Origin: Thalassobaculaceae bacterium
GTDB taxonomy: Bacteria; Pseudomonadota; Alphaproteobacteria; Thalassobaculales; Thalassobaculaceae
Assembly: GCA_029212785.1 (NCBI GenBank)
Contig: JARGOG010000028.1
Location: 1 to 60,773 of the forward strand
Direction: 5' to 3'
Length of the DNA: 60,773 nt
Under the pieces are notes generated by a model. It did no database searches, was not told where the DNA came from, and worked only from the letters and a program-made list of their open reading frames with translations. Each line of letters starts with the position of its first letter. Positions within the stretch are counted from its first letter, which is position 1. A program made the position numbers and the translations under genes. Below are positions 41,447-51,077 of the stretch, piece by piece.

Positions 41447-42836
41447 GCCGCTTCTCGATCGCGTCGCGGATCGGCGAGTCGCCTGGCAACCGCTCCAGCA
41501 GCTTGGACCAGAGCTCCCGCGCGGTCTCCGCATCGCCCTTGCGGGCGGCGATCATGCCTCCGAAGAACAGGCCCTCCGGATTCTCCGGGTCGATCTCGCG
41601 GACCCGGGCGATCGTCTGGATGAAGGCTTCGGGCATGGCCCGGTTGGCGGTGCCCGGCGGAAACAGCGCGCGGGCGTAGTCGAGTTGCGCGTCGACCCGG
41701 TCCGGTGCCCGCTCGGCGGCCTGCCTGTAGGCGGACACCGATTTCTCCGGCTCGCCCAGGACCTGCCAGGATCGACCGAGTCTCAGCCAGCCGTCGATAT
41801 CGCTCGGATCCTCGTCCAGACGCGCCTGCAGCCCGTCGACCATGCCGCGGATCATGGCCAGCCGGTCTTCCGACGACATCGCCTGGGCCGCGGCGACGTC
41901 CTCCTGGCTCGGGCCGCGCGGTCCGGAGGCGATCGGTCGGCGGTCGCCGACCTGCTCGCGCATGGCGGCAAGGTCGACATCGTTCTCAGTTGCGACGTCT
42001 TCGATCCGCTGCATCAGTCCGCCGCGCCAGGGGGCGTCGGGTGGCGTGTCGGCGGCCAGCTCCAGCCATTGCCGCAGCGCCTTTTCCGCGTCGCCCGACT
42101 GCAGTGTGGCGAGCGCCAGATAGTAGCGCGCGCGCGGATCGGCGGGTGCGATCGCGAGCACCTCCTCGAAGGCCTTGCGGGCATCCGGCGTGACGATTCC
42201 CCGGTCGCGGCGGACCAGTGCCTCGCCCATCTCGCCGACCGTTTCGGAGCCGCCGCCGAGATCGGAAGCGCGCCGGAACGCCAGAGCGGCCTGCTCGAAA
42301 TCGCCTAGCGCCAGACGCGAGCGGCCCAGCAGCATCCAGCCCTCCAGGTCGTCCGGCTGGTTCCCGAGGCGCTGTTCCAGGGTCTGTATCATATCCATGA
42401 TGCCGCGCTGGCGCTGGGTGGCCTCGGCCATCCGGGTGCGCTCATCCGCCCGGGCGGAAAGCGGCAGGTCGGGCATGCCGGGGCTACCCGCACGCAGATA
42501 GATCAGTCCGGTCGCGACCGGCAGACCGACAATGATCAGCGCGGCGACGGCGAAGCGGGTCCGGCGGGTGGTTGTCGGGTCGGTCGCCCCGTCGGTGCCC
42601 AGGCGATCGCCCTCCGCCAGGATGCGGCGCTCGACCTCGATTCGTGCCGCCTCGGCCTCGCTGTCGGCCAGGCGGCCGGCGGCGCGATCGCGTCCGATCT
42701 CGGCCAGTTGATCCTTCAGGACCGCGAGACCGTGATGGGGGCGGGCGATCGCCGTCTGCCGCCGCCGGACCAGAGGCGCGATCAGAGCCAGCACGGCGGC
42801 AAGTACAAGAACTCCGGCCACGGCCCAGAACATCAT
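41424..42836 (-). CDS. ccmI: Cytochrome c maturation protein CcmI (CycH)
   Basis: A 470-residue membrane protein. Two N-terminal helices ([20 protein letters not shown] and [20 protein letters not shown]) flank a cytoplasmic linker. A long periplasmic part with TPR-like repeats follows, for example [20 protein letters not shown] and [20 protein letters not shown]. CcmI presents apocytochrome c to the CcmFH haem lyase. Last gene of the ccmA-to-ccmI operon, overlapping ccmH by four bases and purK antisense by 23 bases. Confidence 0.93.
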   Translation of the reverse strand: MMFWAVAGVLVLAAVLALIAPLVRRRQTAIARPHHGLAVLKDQLAEIGRDRAAGRLADSEAEAARIEVERRILAEGDRLGTDGATDPTTTRRTRFAVAALIIVGLPVATGLIYLRAGSPGMPDLPLSARADERTRMAEATQRQRGIMDMIQTLEQRLGNQPDDLEGWMLLGRSRLALGDFEQAALAFRRASDLGGGSETVGEMGEALVRRDRGIVTPDARKAFEEVLAIAPADPRARYYLALATLQSGDAEKALRQWLELAADTPPDAPWRGGLMQRIEDVATENDVDLAAMREQVGDRRPIASGPRGPSQEDVAAAQAMSSEDRLAMIRGMVDGLQARLDEDPSDIDGWLRLGRSWQVLGEPEKSVSAYRQAAERAPDRVDAQLDYARALFPPGTANRAMPEAFIQTIARVREIDPENPEGLFFGGMIAARKGDAETARELWSKLLERLPGDSPIRDAIEKRLTTLGEG

Positions 42837-43312
42837 GCCGGCCTCCCGTTGTCGTCGCCGTCGTCGGCGAGCAGCGCGTCGAGACGCCGGCGCTCCTCAT
42901 CGCTCAGGGGGGCCGGGCCGGTCGATTTCCGGCGCCGGGCAAAGGTCACGACCACCGCCAGCGCGCCGAGGGCGAGCAGGGCGGCGGGACCGTACCACAG
43001 GATCAGGGTGCTCTCGGTCTTCGGTGGCTCCAGCAGCACGAAGGGTCCGTAGCGGGCGACGAGGAAGTCCCGTACCGCCTGATTGCTGTCGCCGGAGACC
43101 AGGCGTTCGCGGACAAGCAGGCGCAGGTCGCGGGCGAGTTCGGCGTTGCTGTCATCGATCGACTGGTTCTGGCAGACGAGGCAGCGAACCTCGGCGCTGA
43201 GCGTGCGGGCGCGGGCTTCGAGCGCCGGGTCGTCCAGCACCTCGTCGGGCTGCACGGCCAAGGCGGGCGGGCTCCACAGCAGAAGGATCGCGAGGAGCAG
43301 CGCCCGGGTCAT
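42833..43312 (-). CDS. ccmH: Cytochrome c maturation protein CcmH (CcmL/CycL)
   Basis: A 159-residue periplasmic thiol protein anchored by a C-terminal helix ([20 protein letters not shown]). A signal peptide ([19 protein letters not shown]) precedes the three-helix domain with the redox motif [18 protein letters not shown], which reduces or holds the CxxCH motif of apocytochrome c. A cytoplasmic tail carries [14 protein letters not shown]. It overlaps both neighbours by four bases. Confidence 0.95.
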   Translation of the reverse strand: MTRALLLAILLLWSPPALAVQPDEVLDDPALEARARTLSAEVRCLVCQNQSIDDSNAELARDLRLLVRERLVSGDSNQAVRDFLVARYGPFVLLEPPKTESTLILWYGPAALLALGALAVVVTFARRRKSTGPAPLSDEERRRLDALLADDGDDNGRPA

Positions 43313-43842
43313 TTCGCCAGCTCCCCGAGCAGCGGGACCAAGGTGGCATCGGCGACCCGGTCGGTGACCTCGCCCACGTGGCGGTGGCGGATCACGCCGT
43401 TGCCGTCGATCACATAGGTCTCCGGGACACCATAGACACCGAACTCGATCGCGGTGCGGCCGTCCCGGTCGACGCCGATGCGCTCATACGGGTTGCCGAG
43501 ACCATCGAGGAACCGGCGGGTCGCTTCCGGGTCGTCCTTGTAGGCGAGCCCGTAGACCGTCACGCCTTCACCCGCGAGCGCCATGAGCCGCGGGATCTCT
43601 GCCCGGCAGGGCGCGCACCAGGAGGCGAAGACGTTCACCAGCACGGGCTTGCCCTTGAGATCGCTGGAGGCGAGACCGGGCTCCCCCGGCGTCAGGGCGG
43701 GCAGATCGAAGGCCGGCACCGGCTTGTCGAGCAGCACCGACGGCAGTTCCTGCGGATTGCGGCCCTCGATGATCGGCCATGCCAGGGCCGCGACCAGGGC
43801 AACGGCCGCCAGCAGCGGTATCAGGGCGAGGATGCGGCGCAC
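43309..43842 (-). CDS. ccmG: Cytochrome c maturation thioredoxin CcmG (DsbE)
   Basis: A 177-residue membrane-anchored periplasmic thioredoxin. The N-terminal helix [20 protein letters not shown] anchors it. The active site is [13 protein letters not shown] and the cis-proline loop is [13 protein letters not shown]. It keeps the apocytochrome thiols reduced for haem ligation. The start is GTG at 43842, four bases after the ccmF stop; longer frames run antisense-free through ccmF in another frame and are unlikely. Confidence 0.95.
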   Translation of the reverse strand: MRRILALIPLLAAVALVAALAWPIIEGRNPQELPSVLLDKPVPAFDLPALTPGEPGLASSDLKGKPVLVNVFASWCAPCRAEIPRLMALAGEGVTVYGLAYKDDPEATRRFLDGLGNPYERIGVDRDGRTAIEFGVYGVPETYVIDGNGVIRHRHVGEVTDRVADATLVPLLGELAK

Positions 43843-43846
43843 GGCC

Positions 43847-45820
43847 TCAGTCGTCCCCGCCGGCGGCGGCAACCGCCATCGGCCGTCGCGGGGTCGGGGC
43901 ACCGACGCGCAGGCGCCGGTCGGCCAGCGAAACCAAGCCGCCAAAGGCCATGAGGAAGCCACCGACCCAAATCCAGACCACCAGGGTTTTGTAGTAGATG
44001 CGGATGGTCCACTGGTCCCCTTCGGCCGGCTCGCCAAGCACGGTGTAGAGGTCGCCGGCCGGGCGGACGCGGATCGCCGCCTCGGTGGTCTGCTGGCCTT
44101 CGGCCGGGTAGAAGCGCCGTTCGGACTCCAGTCGTTCGCCGGTCTCCAGCACGAACGTTCCGACCTGGGCGTTGTAGTTCGGCCCGGCGCGCTCCGAGAC
44201 GCCGTTGAACTGTACGGTGTGGCCGGCGATCTCGATCCGGTCGCCCGCCGCCGCATAGCGCACCACCTCGTGGCTGAAATAGGTCTCGCCCACCGCGCCG
44301 ACGATGAACACGGCCAGACCCAGATGGGCGAAGGACATGCCGTAGGCGGCGCGCGGCAATCCCGTCGCCCGGGCGACCGAAGTGGAGAACGGCACCCGGA
44401 ACAGACGTACCCGGTCAACCCATTCGGTGATCACGGCGACGCCCAGCCAGGCGGCCAGCGCCATGCCAAGGGCGGCGCCGACGGGCGCGCCCTGCAGCCA
44501 GGCCAGCGCCATGCCGAGCGAGATCGCGATGATGGCGGCTGCCCAGAGATTATGGAGCGCGCCGGCCAGGTCGCCGCGCTTCCAAGCCAGCAGTGGTCCG
44601 ATGCCGACCACGATGATCAGCGGCACCATCAACGGCACGAAAGTCGCATCATAGAATGGTGGGCCGACCGAAACCTTCTCGCCGGTGACCGTCTCGAGGG
44701 CCAGCGGGTACAGGGTGCCGATCAGCACCGTGGCGGCCCCCGTCGCGGTGAGCAGGTTGTTCAGCACCAGCCCGCCCTCGCGGCTGATCGGCCGGAACAC
44801 GCCGCCGCCCTCCATCGTCGGTGCGCGCCAGGCGAAGAGCGCGAAGGATCCACCGATGGCGACCGCCAACAGGGCGAGGATGAACATGCCGCGCTCGGGA
44901 TCGACGGCAAAGGCATGCACGCTGGTCAGCACCCCGGAACGGACCAGGAAGGTGCCGAGCAGCGACAGGGCGAAGGCGATCAGCGCGAGCAGAATGGTCC
45001 AGCTTTTCAGGGCGTCGCGCTTCTCCACGACGATGGCCGAGTGCAGCAGCGCCGTGGCGGCGAGCCAGGGCATGAAACTGGCGTTCTCCACCGGATCCCA
45101 GAACCACCAGCCGCCCCAGCCGAGCTCGTAATAGGCCCAGCCCGAGCCGAGCGTGATGCCGGCGGTCAGCGCCACCCAGGCCGCCAGCGTCCAGGGCCGC
45201 ACCCAGCGGGCCCAGGCCGGATCGACCCGACCTTCCAGCAGGGCGGCGACGGCGAAGGAGAACGTGGTCGAGAGCCCGACATAGCCGAGGTAGAGCATCG
45301 GCGGATGCAGGGCGAGGCCGATATCCTGGAGCAGCGGGTTCAGGCCGCGGCCGTCGATCGGTGGCGGCACAACACGCTCGAACGGGTTCGAGGTGAACAG
45401 GATGAAGGCGAGGAAGCCGACGCCGATCAGGCCTTGAACCGCGATGGTGCGGGCCCTGAGGCTCTCCGGCAGATTGCCGCCGAAGGCCGCGACCGCCGCG
45501 CCGAACAGCGACAGGATCAGGACCCAGAGCAGCATCGAGCCCTCGTGGTTCCCCCATACGCCGGAGACCTTGTAGAGCAGTGGCTTCAGGGAATGGGAGT
45601 TCGAGGCGACGTTGGAGACCGAGAAATCCGAGGTCACGAAGGCGTGGGTCAGGGCGCCGAAGGCGATGATCAGGGCGGCGAACTGAACCAGGGCCGCCGG
45701 CTGGGCCAGCGCCATCAGTGTGGCGTCGCGCCGCGCCGCGCCATAGAGCGGCACCACGGCCTGGAAAACCGCGACCACCAGGGCCGCGGCCAGGGCCAGA
45801 TGGCCGAGCTCGACGATCAA
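43847..45820 (-). CDS. ccmF: Cytochrome c haem lyase subunit CcmF
   Basis: A 657-residue inner-membrane protein with about 14-15 helices. The haem-binding WWD-type domain is [20 protein letters not shown]. Flanking histidines include [13 protein letters not shown] and [18 protein letters not shown]-type segments. It ligates haem, handed over by CcmE, to apocytochrome c together with CcmH and CcmI. It overlaps ccmE by four bases. The opposite strand is open for over 750 codons but shows no gene-like features. Confidence 0.97.
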   Translation of the reverse strand: MIVELGHLALAAALVVAVFQAVVPLYGAARRDATLMALAQPAALVQFAALIIAFGALTHAFVTSDFSVSNVASNSHSLKPLLYKVSGVWGNHEGSMLLWVLILSLFGAAVAAFGGNLPESLRARTIAVQGLIGVGFLAFILFTSNPFERVVPPPIDGRGLNPLLQDIGLALHPPMLYLGYVGLSTTFSFAVAALLEGRVDPAWARWVRPWTLAAWVALTAGITLGSGWAYYELGWGGWWFWDPVENASFMPWLAATALLHSAIVVEKRDALKSWTILLALIAFALSLLGTFLVRSGVLTSVHAFAVDPERGMFILALLAVAIGGSFALFAWRAPTMEGGGVFRPISREGGLVLNNLLTATGAATVLIGTLYPLALETVTGEKVSVGPPFYDATFVPLMVPLIIVVGIGPLLAWKRGDLAGALHNLWAAAIIAISLGMALAWLQGAPVGAALGMALAAWLGVAVITEWVDRVRLFRVPFSTSVARATGLPRAAYGMSFAHLGLAVFIVGAVGETYFSHEVVRYAAAGDRIEIAGHTVQFNGVSERAGPNYNAQVGTFVLETGERLESERRFYPAEGQQTTEAAIRVRPAGDLYTVLGEPAEGDQWTIRIYYKTLVVWIWVGGFLMAFGGLVSLADRRLRVGAPTPRRPMAVAAAGGDD

Positions 45821-46293
45821 GAGCCGCCTCCGGATTTGGCGCCGTCGCCATAGGGGGCTTCGCCGTCCTTCCAGTGGCCCTGCTTCTTCAGCGCGTCGGC
45901 GACTTCCTTGGGCATATAGGTCTCGTCATGTTTGGCCAGGACCTCGTCGGCCTGGAACATCGCGTCCTGCAACCGACCCTGGGCGACGATCCCCTGACCT
46001 TCGCGGAACAGGTCGGGCAGGATGCCGACGTAGCGGATGGTCACACTGGTGTTGCCGTCGGTGACCTTGAAGCGGATCTCGGCATCGGCCGGGCCGCGTT
46101 CCACCGATCCGGTCTCGACCAGACCGCCAACACGGATACGGCGCTCCGGATCGACCGGCTTGGCCTGCAGGTCGGTCGGGCTGAAGAAGAAGACGACGCT
46201 GTCCTCGAAGGCAGTCAGCACCAGCCCGGCGGCGACGCCGAGAAAGGCGAGGCCACCGACGATCATGGCAATGCGCTGGTTCTTGCGGGTCAT
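45817..46293 (-). CDS. ccmE: Cytochrome c maturation haem chaperone CcmE
   Basis: A 158-residue membrane-anchored periplasmic haem chaperone. The N-terminal anchor is [20 protein letters not shown]. The OB-fold domain contains [13 protein letters not shown] and the haem-binding motif AKHDETYMP, whose His bonds covalently to haem and whose Tyr coordinates iron. A flexible Gly/Asp/Lys-rich tail follows. It overlaps ccmD and ccmF by four bases each. Confidence 0.96.
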   Translation of the reverse strand: MTRKNQRIAMIVGGLAFLGVAAGLVLTAFEDSVVFFFSPTDLQAKPVDPERRIRVGGLVETGSVERGPADAEIRFKVTDGNTSVTIRYVGILPDLFREGQGIVAQGRLQDAMFQADEVLAKHDETYMPKEVADALKKQGHWKDGEAPYGDGAKSGGGS

Positions 46294-46484
46294 CGTGCCT
46301 CTCCAGCCTCGCCGGAAGCTCGGCGCCGGATATCGGCTCCGCGCGCGCGCAACTGCTCGACCTCGGCCTCGCGACGGCGTGCCGCGATCCAGGAACTGAC
46401 AAGAAGGCCGACAAGGACGATCGCGGCAAAGCCATAGGACGGCCAGACATAGGCCGCGTATCCACCCATTGAGAAGTAGTCCAC
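46290..46484 (-). CDS. ccmD: Haem exporter small subunit CcmD
   Basis: A roughly 64-residue single-helix membrane protein: [20 protein letters not shown] is the family signature, followed by a basic [20 protein letters not shown] stretch. CcmD helps release holo-CcmE from CcmABC. The start is taken as GTG at 46484 with GGGGAG upstream; a longer frame beginning at 46538 has an implausible polar N-terminus. It is separated from ccmC by 141 bases in which I see nothing. Confidence 0.88.
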   Translation of the reverse strand: MDYFSMGGYAAYVWPSYGFAAIVLVGLLVSSWIAARRREAEVEQLRARGADIRRRASGEAGEAR

Positions 46485-46625
46485 GCCCGGTTCTCCCCGG
46501 TCAGAGTCTCTCGGATCCCTGCGTACCCTTGCACCCAAACGTAAGGGGTTCGAGGCGCCGAGCCAAGCGCGGTGGCCGACCGGACCGTGCGGCCAATCGC
46601 ATCACGCAGACCATTGTATTCGCTG

Positions 46626-47345
46626 CTACTCGGAGGCGGCGGCGAGCCGGAGTTGGCGCAGGCGACGGCCGGCATACAGGCTGCGCAAACGCAGGATCAT
46701 CATCACGCCGAACAGCGAGAAATAAGCCCCTGCCATCAGCAGCAGCGGCAGCAGCATTTCCGGCGCGATCGACGGACCGTTCATGCGCAGTACGCTGGCC
46801 GGTTGATGCAGCGTGTTCCACCAGTCGACCGAGAACTTGATGATCGGCACGTTGACCGCACCGACCAGGGCCAGCACCGCCCCGGCCCGACCGCCCCGGT
46901 CCGGATCGTCGAACGCGTTCACCAGGGCGATGTAGCCGAGATATAGAAAGAACAGGATCAGCACCGAGGTCAGCCGCGCATCCCAGACCCACCAGGTGCC
47001 CCACATGGGCTGCCCCCAGAGCGATCCGGTAACGAGGGAGATCAGCGTGAAGCCCGCCCCGATGGGGGCTGCCGCGCGCGCCGCGAGATCCGCCAGGACG
47101 TGCTTCCAGATCAGGAACGAGGCGCCGGCCAGCGCCATGGTCGCGTAGCAGGCCATCGCCGCCCAGGCAGCCGGCACGTGCACATACATGATCCGCACCG
47201 TGTCGCCCTGCTGGTAGTCGGCCGGACTGTCGAACAGGGCGTAGTACAGACCACTGGCGAACAGGCCGGCGGACACCACAGCCAGAACCGGCAGAACGGC
47301 ATTGGCGATGCGGAAGAACCGGGTCGGATTGGCGAAACGGTGCAT
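46626..47345 (-). CDS. ccmC: Haem exporter protein CcmC
   Basis: A 239-residue inner-membrane protein with six helices. The WWD haem domain is MWGTWWVWDARLTSVLILFF, flanked by the histidine-bearing segments IMYVHVPAAWAAM and WWNTLHQPASVLR. It loads haem onto CcmE. The start MHRFANPTR at 47345 was chosen because the frame further upstream lies inside ccmB sequence. It follows ccmB by 14 bases. Confidence 0.96.
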   Translation of the reverse strand: MHRFANPTRFFRIANAVLPVLAVVSAGLFASGLYYALFDSPADYQQGDTVRIMYVHVPAAWAAMACYATMALAGASFLIWKHVLADLAARAAAPIGAGFTLISLVTGSLWGQPMWGTWWVWDARLTSVLILFFLYLGYIALVNAFDDPDRGGRAGAVLALVGAVNVPIIKFSVDWWNTLHQPASVLRMNGPSIAPEMLLPLLLMAGAYFSLFGVMMILRLRSLYAGRRLRQLRLAAASE

Positions 47346-47359
47346 GATGGGGATATGTC

Positions 47360-48025
47360 CTAGTCGAGCGCCTGGCGCAAGGCGGCACCGGCAGCGAATG
47401 GCGCCAGCGGAATGGCGCCGGCCAGGATCGCGCCGAGGAACAGCAGATGGACCCGCACCGGCAGCCCCGCGCCGGCGGCTTCGATCGCCGAGACAGCGAA
47501 GATCAGCACCGGGATCAGCAGCGGCAGCACGATCAGGGCGACCAGCACCCCGGCTCGCCGGGCCCCGACCACCAGGGCGGCGCCGACGACGCCGAACAGG
47601 CTGACCACCGGCGTGCCGAGGGCCAGCGTGGCGACCAGGGTGGCATAGGAGTCGGGGGCGAGGTTGAGGCTGATGGCGAGAACCGGTGCCAGCACCAGCA
47701 TCGGCAGCCCGGTGGTCAGCCAATGGGCGCAGGCTTTGGCCAGCGCCAGTAGCGCGAGTGGCAGGCCGGACAGGACAAGCTGGTCGAGACCGCCATCCTC
47801 GGAATCCTGTTGGAACAGCCGATCGAAGGACAGCATGGCGGCGAGCAGCGCGGTGATCCAGAGCACTGCCGGCGCGATGCGTGCCAAGAGGTCCGGGGTC
47901 GGGCCGAGGCCGAGCGGGAACAGGGCGACGACGACCACGAAGAACGCCAGGGTCATGGCGATGTCCGTGCCCTGGCGCCGGGCGAGCCGCAGGTCGCGGG
48001 CAATGACGGCGAGGAACGGGCTCAC
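47360..48025 (-). CDS. ccmB: Haem exporter protein CcmB
   Basis: A 221-residue permease of the CcmABCD complex with six helices. RDLRLARRQGTDIAMTLAFF at the N-terminus, FDRLFQQDSEDGGLDQLVLS and the LTTGLPMLVLAPVLAISLNL region are family signatures. The start is GTG at 48025, giving a four-base GTGA overlap with ccmA. With CcmA it drives release of haem-loaded CcmE. Confidence 0.95.
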   Translation of the reverse strand: MSPFLAVIARDLRLARRQGTDIAMTLAFFVVVVALFPLGLGPTPDLLARIAPAVLWITALLAAMLSFDRLFQQDSEDGGLDQLVLSGLPLALLALAKACAHWLTTGLPMLVLAPVLAISLNLAPDSYATLVATLALGTPVVSLFGVVGAALVVGARRAGVLVALIVLPLLIPVLIFAVSAIEAAGAGLPVRVHLLFLGAILAGAIPLAPFAAGAALRQALD

Positions 48026-48705
48026 ACCAGCGCCTCGTCGAAGGCCGAAGCGGCCGCGGTCCAGGGAAAGGCGCCGGGATCGAGGCTGGCGTCGCCGGCG
48101 CCGAGATCGAGGGCGATATGGGTGGCGGCGATGATCATGCCGCCGGCGGTCCGATGATCGGCGATTGCCCGTTCCAGCGCGCCGACCGAGGCGGCGTCGA
48201 GGCCGACCGTGGGTTCGTCCAGCAGCCAGAGCGGACAACCCGATGCGACGACACGGGCCAGGGCCACCCGGCGGCGCTGGCCGGCGGACAGCCACCCGGC
48301 GGGCAGGTCGGCCAGCCGCTGCAGGTCGAGCGCGGCCAAGGCCCGGTCCAGCGCCTCGGGCGACGCGCGGCCGGCGACGGCGAGCGCGGCTTCTGCGTTC
48401 TCGCGGGCCGTGAGGGCGGACTTGAGCGCGTCGGCGTGGCCGAGATAGGCGATGCGTCTGGCATGGGCGCCCGGGTCGTCGGTGATCGCCGTACCGTCCC
48501 AGGAAATCCGGCCTTTCAACGGGGAAAGCAGGCCGGCGACGACGCGCAGAACCGTGCTCTTGCCGCCGCCATTCGGCCCGGCGAGCCGCAGCGCGCCCCC
48601 GGGGGCGAGCGCAAGGGAAAGCCCGGCAAAGACCGGTCGACCGCCACGCGCGACGGCAATGTCCGTGGCGGTCAGGCGGGCTGGAGCGGGGGAAAGCTGG
48701 GCCAT
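48022..48705 (-). CDS. ccmA: Haem exporter ATP-binding protein CcmA
   Basis: A 227-residue small ABC ATPase. Walker A GPNGGGKST, the degenerate signature WLSAGQRRRVALAR and Walker B LWLLDEPTVGLD, plus the switch His in IAATHIALDLG. The LSAGQ signature in place of LSGGQ is normal for CcmA. The start at 48705 (MAQLSPAP) was chosen; the frame is open 27 codons further without a ribosome-binding site. First gene of the complete ccm operon. It hydrolyses ATP for haem handover at the inner membrane. Confidence 0.95.
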   Translation of the reverse strand: MAQLSPAPARLTATDIAVARGGRPVFAGLSLALAPGGALRLAGPNGGGKSTVLRVVAGLLSPLKGRISWDGTAITDDPGAHARRIAYLGHADALKSALTARENAEAALAVAGRASPEALDRALAALDLQRLADLPAGWLSAGQRRRVALARVVASGCPLWLLDEPTVGLDAASVGALERAIADHRTAGGMIIAATHIALDLGAGDASLDPGAFPWTAAASAFDEALV

Positions 48706-48770
48706 CACCCCTCTATAGCGCGGGGCGGCGTCGATTTCATCGATTGGAGCGTTCTGGGAAAAAGACCGGT

Positions 48771-48845
48771 GGAAGCGGCACCGCATCTGCGGGGGGAGGG
48801 GAGGGTGCGATGCCGCTTCCGAGGCAGTCCGGGAGCAAGCTCCCG
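48771..48845. repeat. Palindromic intergenic element in the 308-base gap before the CoA-transferase
   Basis: GGAAGCGGCA (48771-48780) and TGCCGCTTCC (48811-48820) form a perfect 10-bp inverted repeat around a purine-rich GGGGGGAGGGGAGGG core. A second hairpin, CGGGAG-CAAG-CTCCCG, follows at 48830-48845. The element separates divergent ccmA and the CoA-transferase. The rest of this gap (48706-49013) holds only a GGGAGGAC ribosome-binding site before 49014. Confidence 0.5.
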
Positions 48846-49013
48846 ACCAATCGATGGCTTCTTGACTGGCCTTAAGAAGGTATATGGGTAGGCGAGAGGC
48901 CGCTTTCGAGGGCGCAGGCCTGATGCGACACTCCGCCGCATGACTCTGATTGCGAGGATTGGCGCACTAGCCGGTGTCGTCTAGTCTGCGCGCGCTCAAA
49001 GGGAGGACAATAA

Positions 49014-50210
49014 ATGCCGTTCACGCCAGCCTCTGACGCCTTGAAGCATATCAAGGTGCTGGATCTCACCCGGGTGCGTTCCGGGCCCACCTGCGTTCGC
49101 CAGCTTGCCGACTGGGGCGCCAACGTCATCAAGGTGGAACTGCCGGAGGCGCTCGAAGGTGGAAACCAGCTCGGCGGCAAACGCCATGGCTCGGATTTCC
49201 AGAACCTGCACCGCAACAAGCGGGCGATGTCGCTGAACCTGAAGGATCCGGACGGTGTCGCGGTCCTGAAGAAGCTCGTCGCTGAAGCCGATGTGGTCGT
49301 GGAGAACTTCCGCCCCGACGTGAAGACCCGGCTTGGCATCGATTACGACGCGCTGTCGGCGATCAACCCGCGCATCGTCTATGCCTCGATCTCGGGGTTC
49401 GGCCAGGACGGGCCCTATGTCAAACGCCCGGGCTTCGATCAGATCGCCCAGGGCATGGGCGGACTGATGAGCATCACCGGCCTCGTGGGCCAGGGGCCGG
49501 TGCGCGCCGGCATCCCGGTCGCCGACCTCACCGCCGGCCTGTTCGCCTCGATCGGCATTTTCGTCGCCCTGCTGGAGCGCGGCGAGAGCGGCAAGGGCCA
49601 GTGGGTCCAGACCTCGCTGCTGCAGGCGATGACCTTCATGCTCGACTTCCAGGCCGCGCGTTGGACCATGGATGGCGAGGTGCCCAAGCAGGCCGGCAAC
49701 GATCATCCGACATCGATCCCGACCGGCGTGTTCACCACCACCGACGGCCACATCAACATCGCGGTGGCGGGACAGGCGATCTGGAAGCGGTTCTGCGCTT
49801 CGATCGGCCGCGACGATCTTGTCGAGCATCCGGACTACGCCACCGGCGAGCTGCGCTCGGCCAACCGTCACGCCCTGAACGCCATCATCGACGAGGTCAC
49901 CCGGACCAAGGCGTCGGAAGAGTGGGTCGATCTGTTTAACGAGGCCGGCGTGCCGGCCGGGCCGATCAACACCATCGACAAGGTTTTCCAGGATCCGCAG
50001 ATCCAGCATCTCGGCATGCAGCGCGGCGTCGATTCGCCGACTGTCGGACGTCGCATCGACCTTGTCGGCCAACCGGTCAAGCTGTCGCGCACGCCCAGCG
50101 AGATCGTCACCTACCCGCCCGATCCCGGCGAGCAGACCGACGAGATCATGGCCGAGCACGGCTACAGCGCGGCGGAGATCGCAGACTTGCGAAGCCGCTC
50201 AGTGATCTAA
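49014..50210 (+). CDS. CaiB/BaiF family (class III) CoA-transferase
   Basis: A 398-residue family III CoA-transferase with a canonical active site: Asp171 in GIPVADLTAG forms the acyl-aspartyl intermediate. Family landmarks are KVLDLTRVRSGPTCVRQLAD, NLHRNKRAMSLNLKD, VENFRPDVKTRLGI and SISGFGQDGPY. The ribosome-binding site GGGAGGAC precedes the ATG. It is followed 39 bases later by a crotonase-fold gene in the same orientation, suggesting activation of an acid to its CoA ester and then conversion by the crotonase (inference). The substrate is unknown. Confidence 0.93.
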   Translation: MPFTPASDALKHIKVLDLTRVRSGPTCVRQLADWGANVIKVELPEALEGGNQLGGKRHGSDFQNLHRNKRAMSLNLKDPDGVAVLKKLVAEADVVVENFRPDVKTRLGIDYDALSAINPRIVYASISGFGQDGPYVKRPGFDQIAQGMGGLMSITGLVGQGPVRAGIPVADLTAGLFASIGIFVALLERGESGKGQWVQTSLLQAMTFMLDFQAARWTMDGEVPKQAGNDHPTSIPTGVFTTTDGHINIAVAGQAIWKRFCASIGRDDLVEHPDYATGELRSANRHALNAIIDEVTRTKASEEWVDLFNEAGVPAGPINTIDKVFQDPQIQHLGMQRGVDSPTVGRRIDLVGQPVKLSRTPSEIVTYPPDPGEQTDEIMAEHGYSAAEIADLRSRSVI

Positions 50211-50249
50211 TTCCATTTGAACAGACAGATATCAGGAGCCACCGAGACA

Positions 50250-51053
50250 ATGGCCACAGCCGAAGCCACCGAAAACCGTCTTCTCGTCGAGCGCCGCGGG
50301 CGCGTCGGCGTGGTGACGTTCAACAACCCGTCCAAGCACAACGCCATGTCGCTCGACATGTGGCGCGAGGGCCGGGAAGCGGTCGCCACCTTTGCCGATG
50401 ACGACGAGATCCGCTGCGTCGTGCTGACCGGTGCCGGCGACAAGGCCTTCGTGGCCGGCGCCGACATCTCGAAGTTCGAGAATGAGCGCTCCTCGGTCGA
50501 GCATATCGAGGTCTACAACAAGGCGGTCGCCGACTTCCACGACGCGGTCACCAGCCTGCGCAAGCCGACGATCGCCCGGATCAACGGCTACTGCATCGGC
50601 GGCGGCCTCGCCATCGCGCTCGATGCCGATATCCGCATCGCCTCGGACGACTCGCGCTTCGCCGTGCCGGCCGCCAAGCTTGGCATCGGCTACGCCTTCG
50701 AGGGTGTGCGCCGGCTCTACGACATCGTCGGCCCGCAATTCGTCGCCGAGATTTTCTATACCGCCCGCCAGTTCGACGCCGAGGAGGCGCGGATCATGGG
50801 GCTGGTCAACCGCGTGGTGCCGAAGGCCGAGCTCGACGACACCGTCTGGCCGCTGGCCGAACGGATCGCCGGCAACGCGCCGCTGTCGGTTCAGGCGGTC
50901 AAGGCGTCGCTGATCGAGCTGGCCAAGCCGCAGGGCGATTGGGATCTGGCCCAGCCGGACGCCGCGGTACGCAAGTGCTTCGACAGCAACGACTACAAGG
51001 AAGGCCGAACCGCCTTCATGGAGAAGCGGAAGCCGAACTTCACGGCGACCTGA
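50250..51053 (+). CDS. Enoyl-CoA hydratase/isomerase (crotonase) family protein, atypical active site
   Basis: A 267-residue crotonase-fold protein. The oxyanion-hole segments AFVAGADISKF and GYCIGGGLAIALDADI are intact, so CoA-ester binding is expected. The two catalytic glutamates of true hydratases are missing: the position after GGG(x) is Ala (GGGLAI versus GGGCEL) and the later PE is replaced in VPAAKLGIGY. A different crotonase reaction (decarboxylation, hydrolysis or another lyase chemistry) is therefore more likely than hydration. The start at 50250 has AGGAG 12 bases upstream. It is coupled in orientation with the CoA-transferase. Confidence 0.88.
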   Translation: MATAEATENRLLVERRGRVGVVTFNNPSKHNAMSLDMWREGREAVATFADDDEIRCVVLTGAGDKAFVAGADISKFENERSSVEHIEVYNKAVADFHDAVTSLRKPTIARINGYCIGGGLAIALDADIRIASDDSRFAVPAAKLGIGYAFEGVRRLYDIVGPQFVAEIFYTARQFDAEEARIMGLVNRVVPKAELDDTVWPLAERIAGNAPLSVQAVKASLIELAKPQGDWDLAQPDAAVRKCFDSNDYKEGRTAFMEKRKPNFTAT

Positions 51054-51077
51054 CCCCGACTGGAGCAGGGGCGCGCA

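Noticed and set aside
43583-45853. A 756-codon open frame opposite ccmF and ccmG
   Set aside because: It lacks hydrophobic or domain structure, has extreme Gly/Arg/His/Gln content and mirrors ccmF exactly.
46485-46625. 141-base gap inside the ccm operon checked for an extra gene
   Set aside because: No frame with a credible start and composition; the only longer frame is a continuation of antisense or ccmD-frame sequence.
48952-48990. TTGGCG-N17-TAGTCT upstream of the CoA-transferase
   Set aside because: Spacing is right but matches to consensus are too few (about four and three of six).
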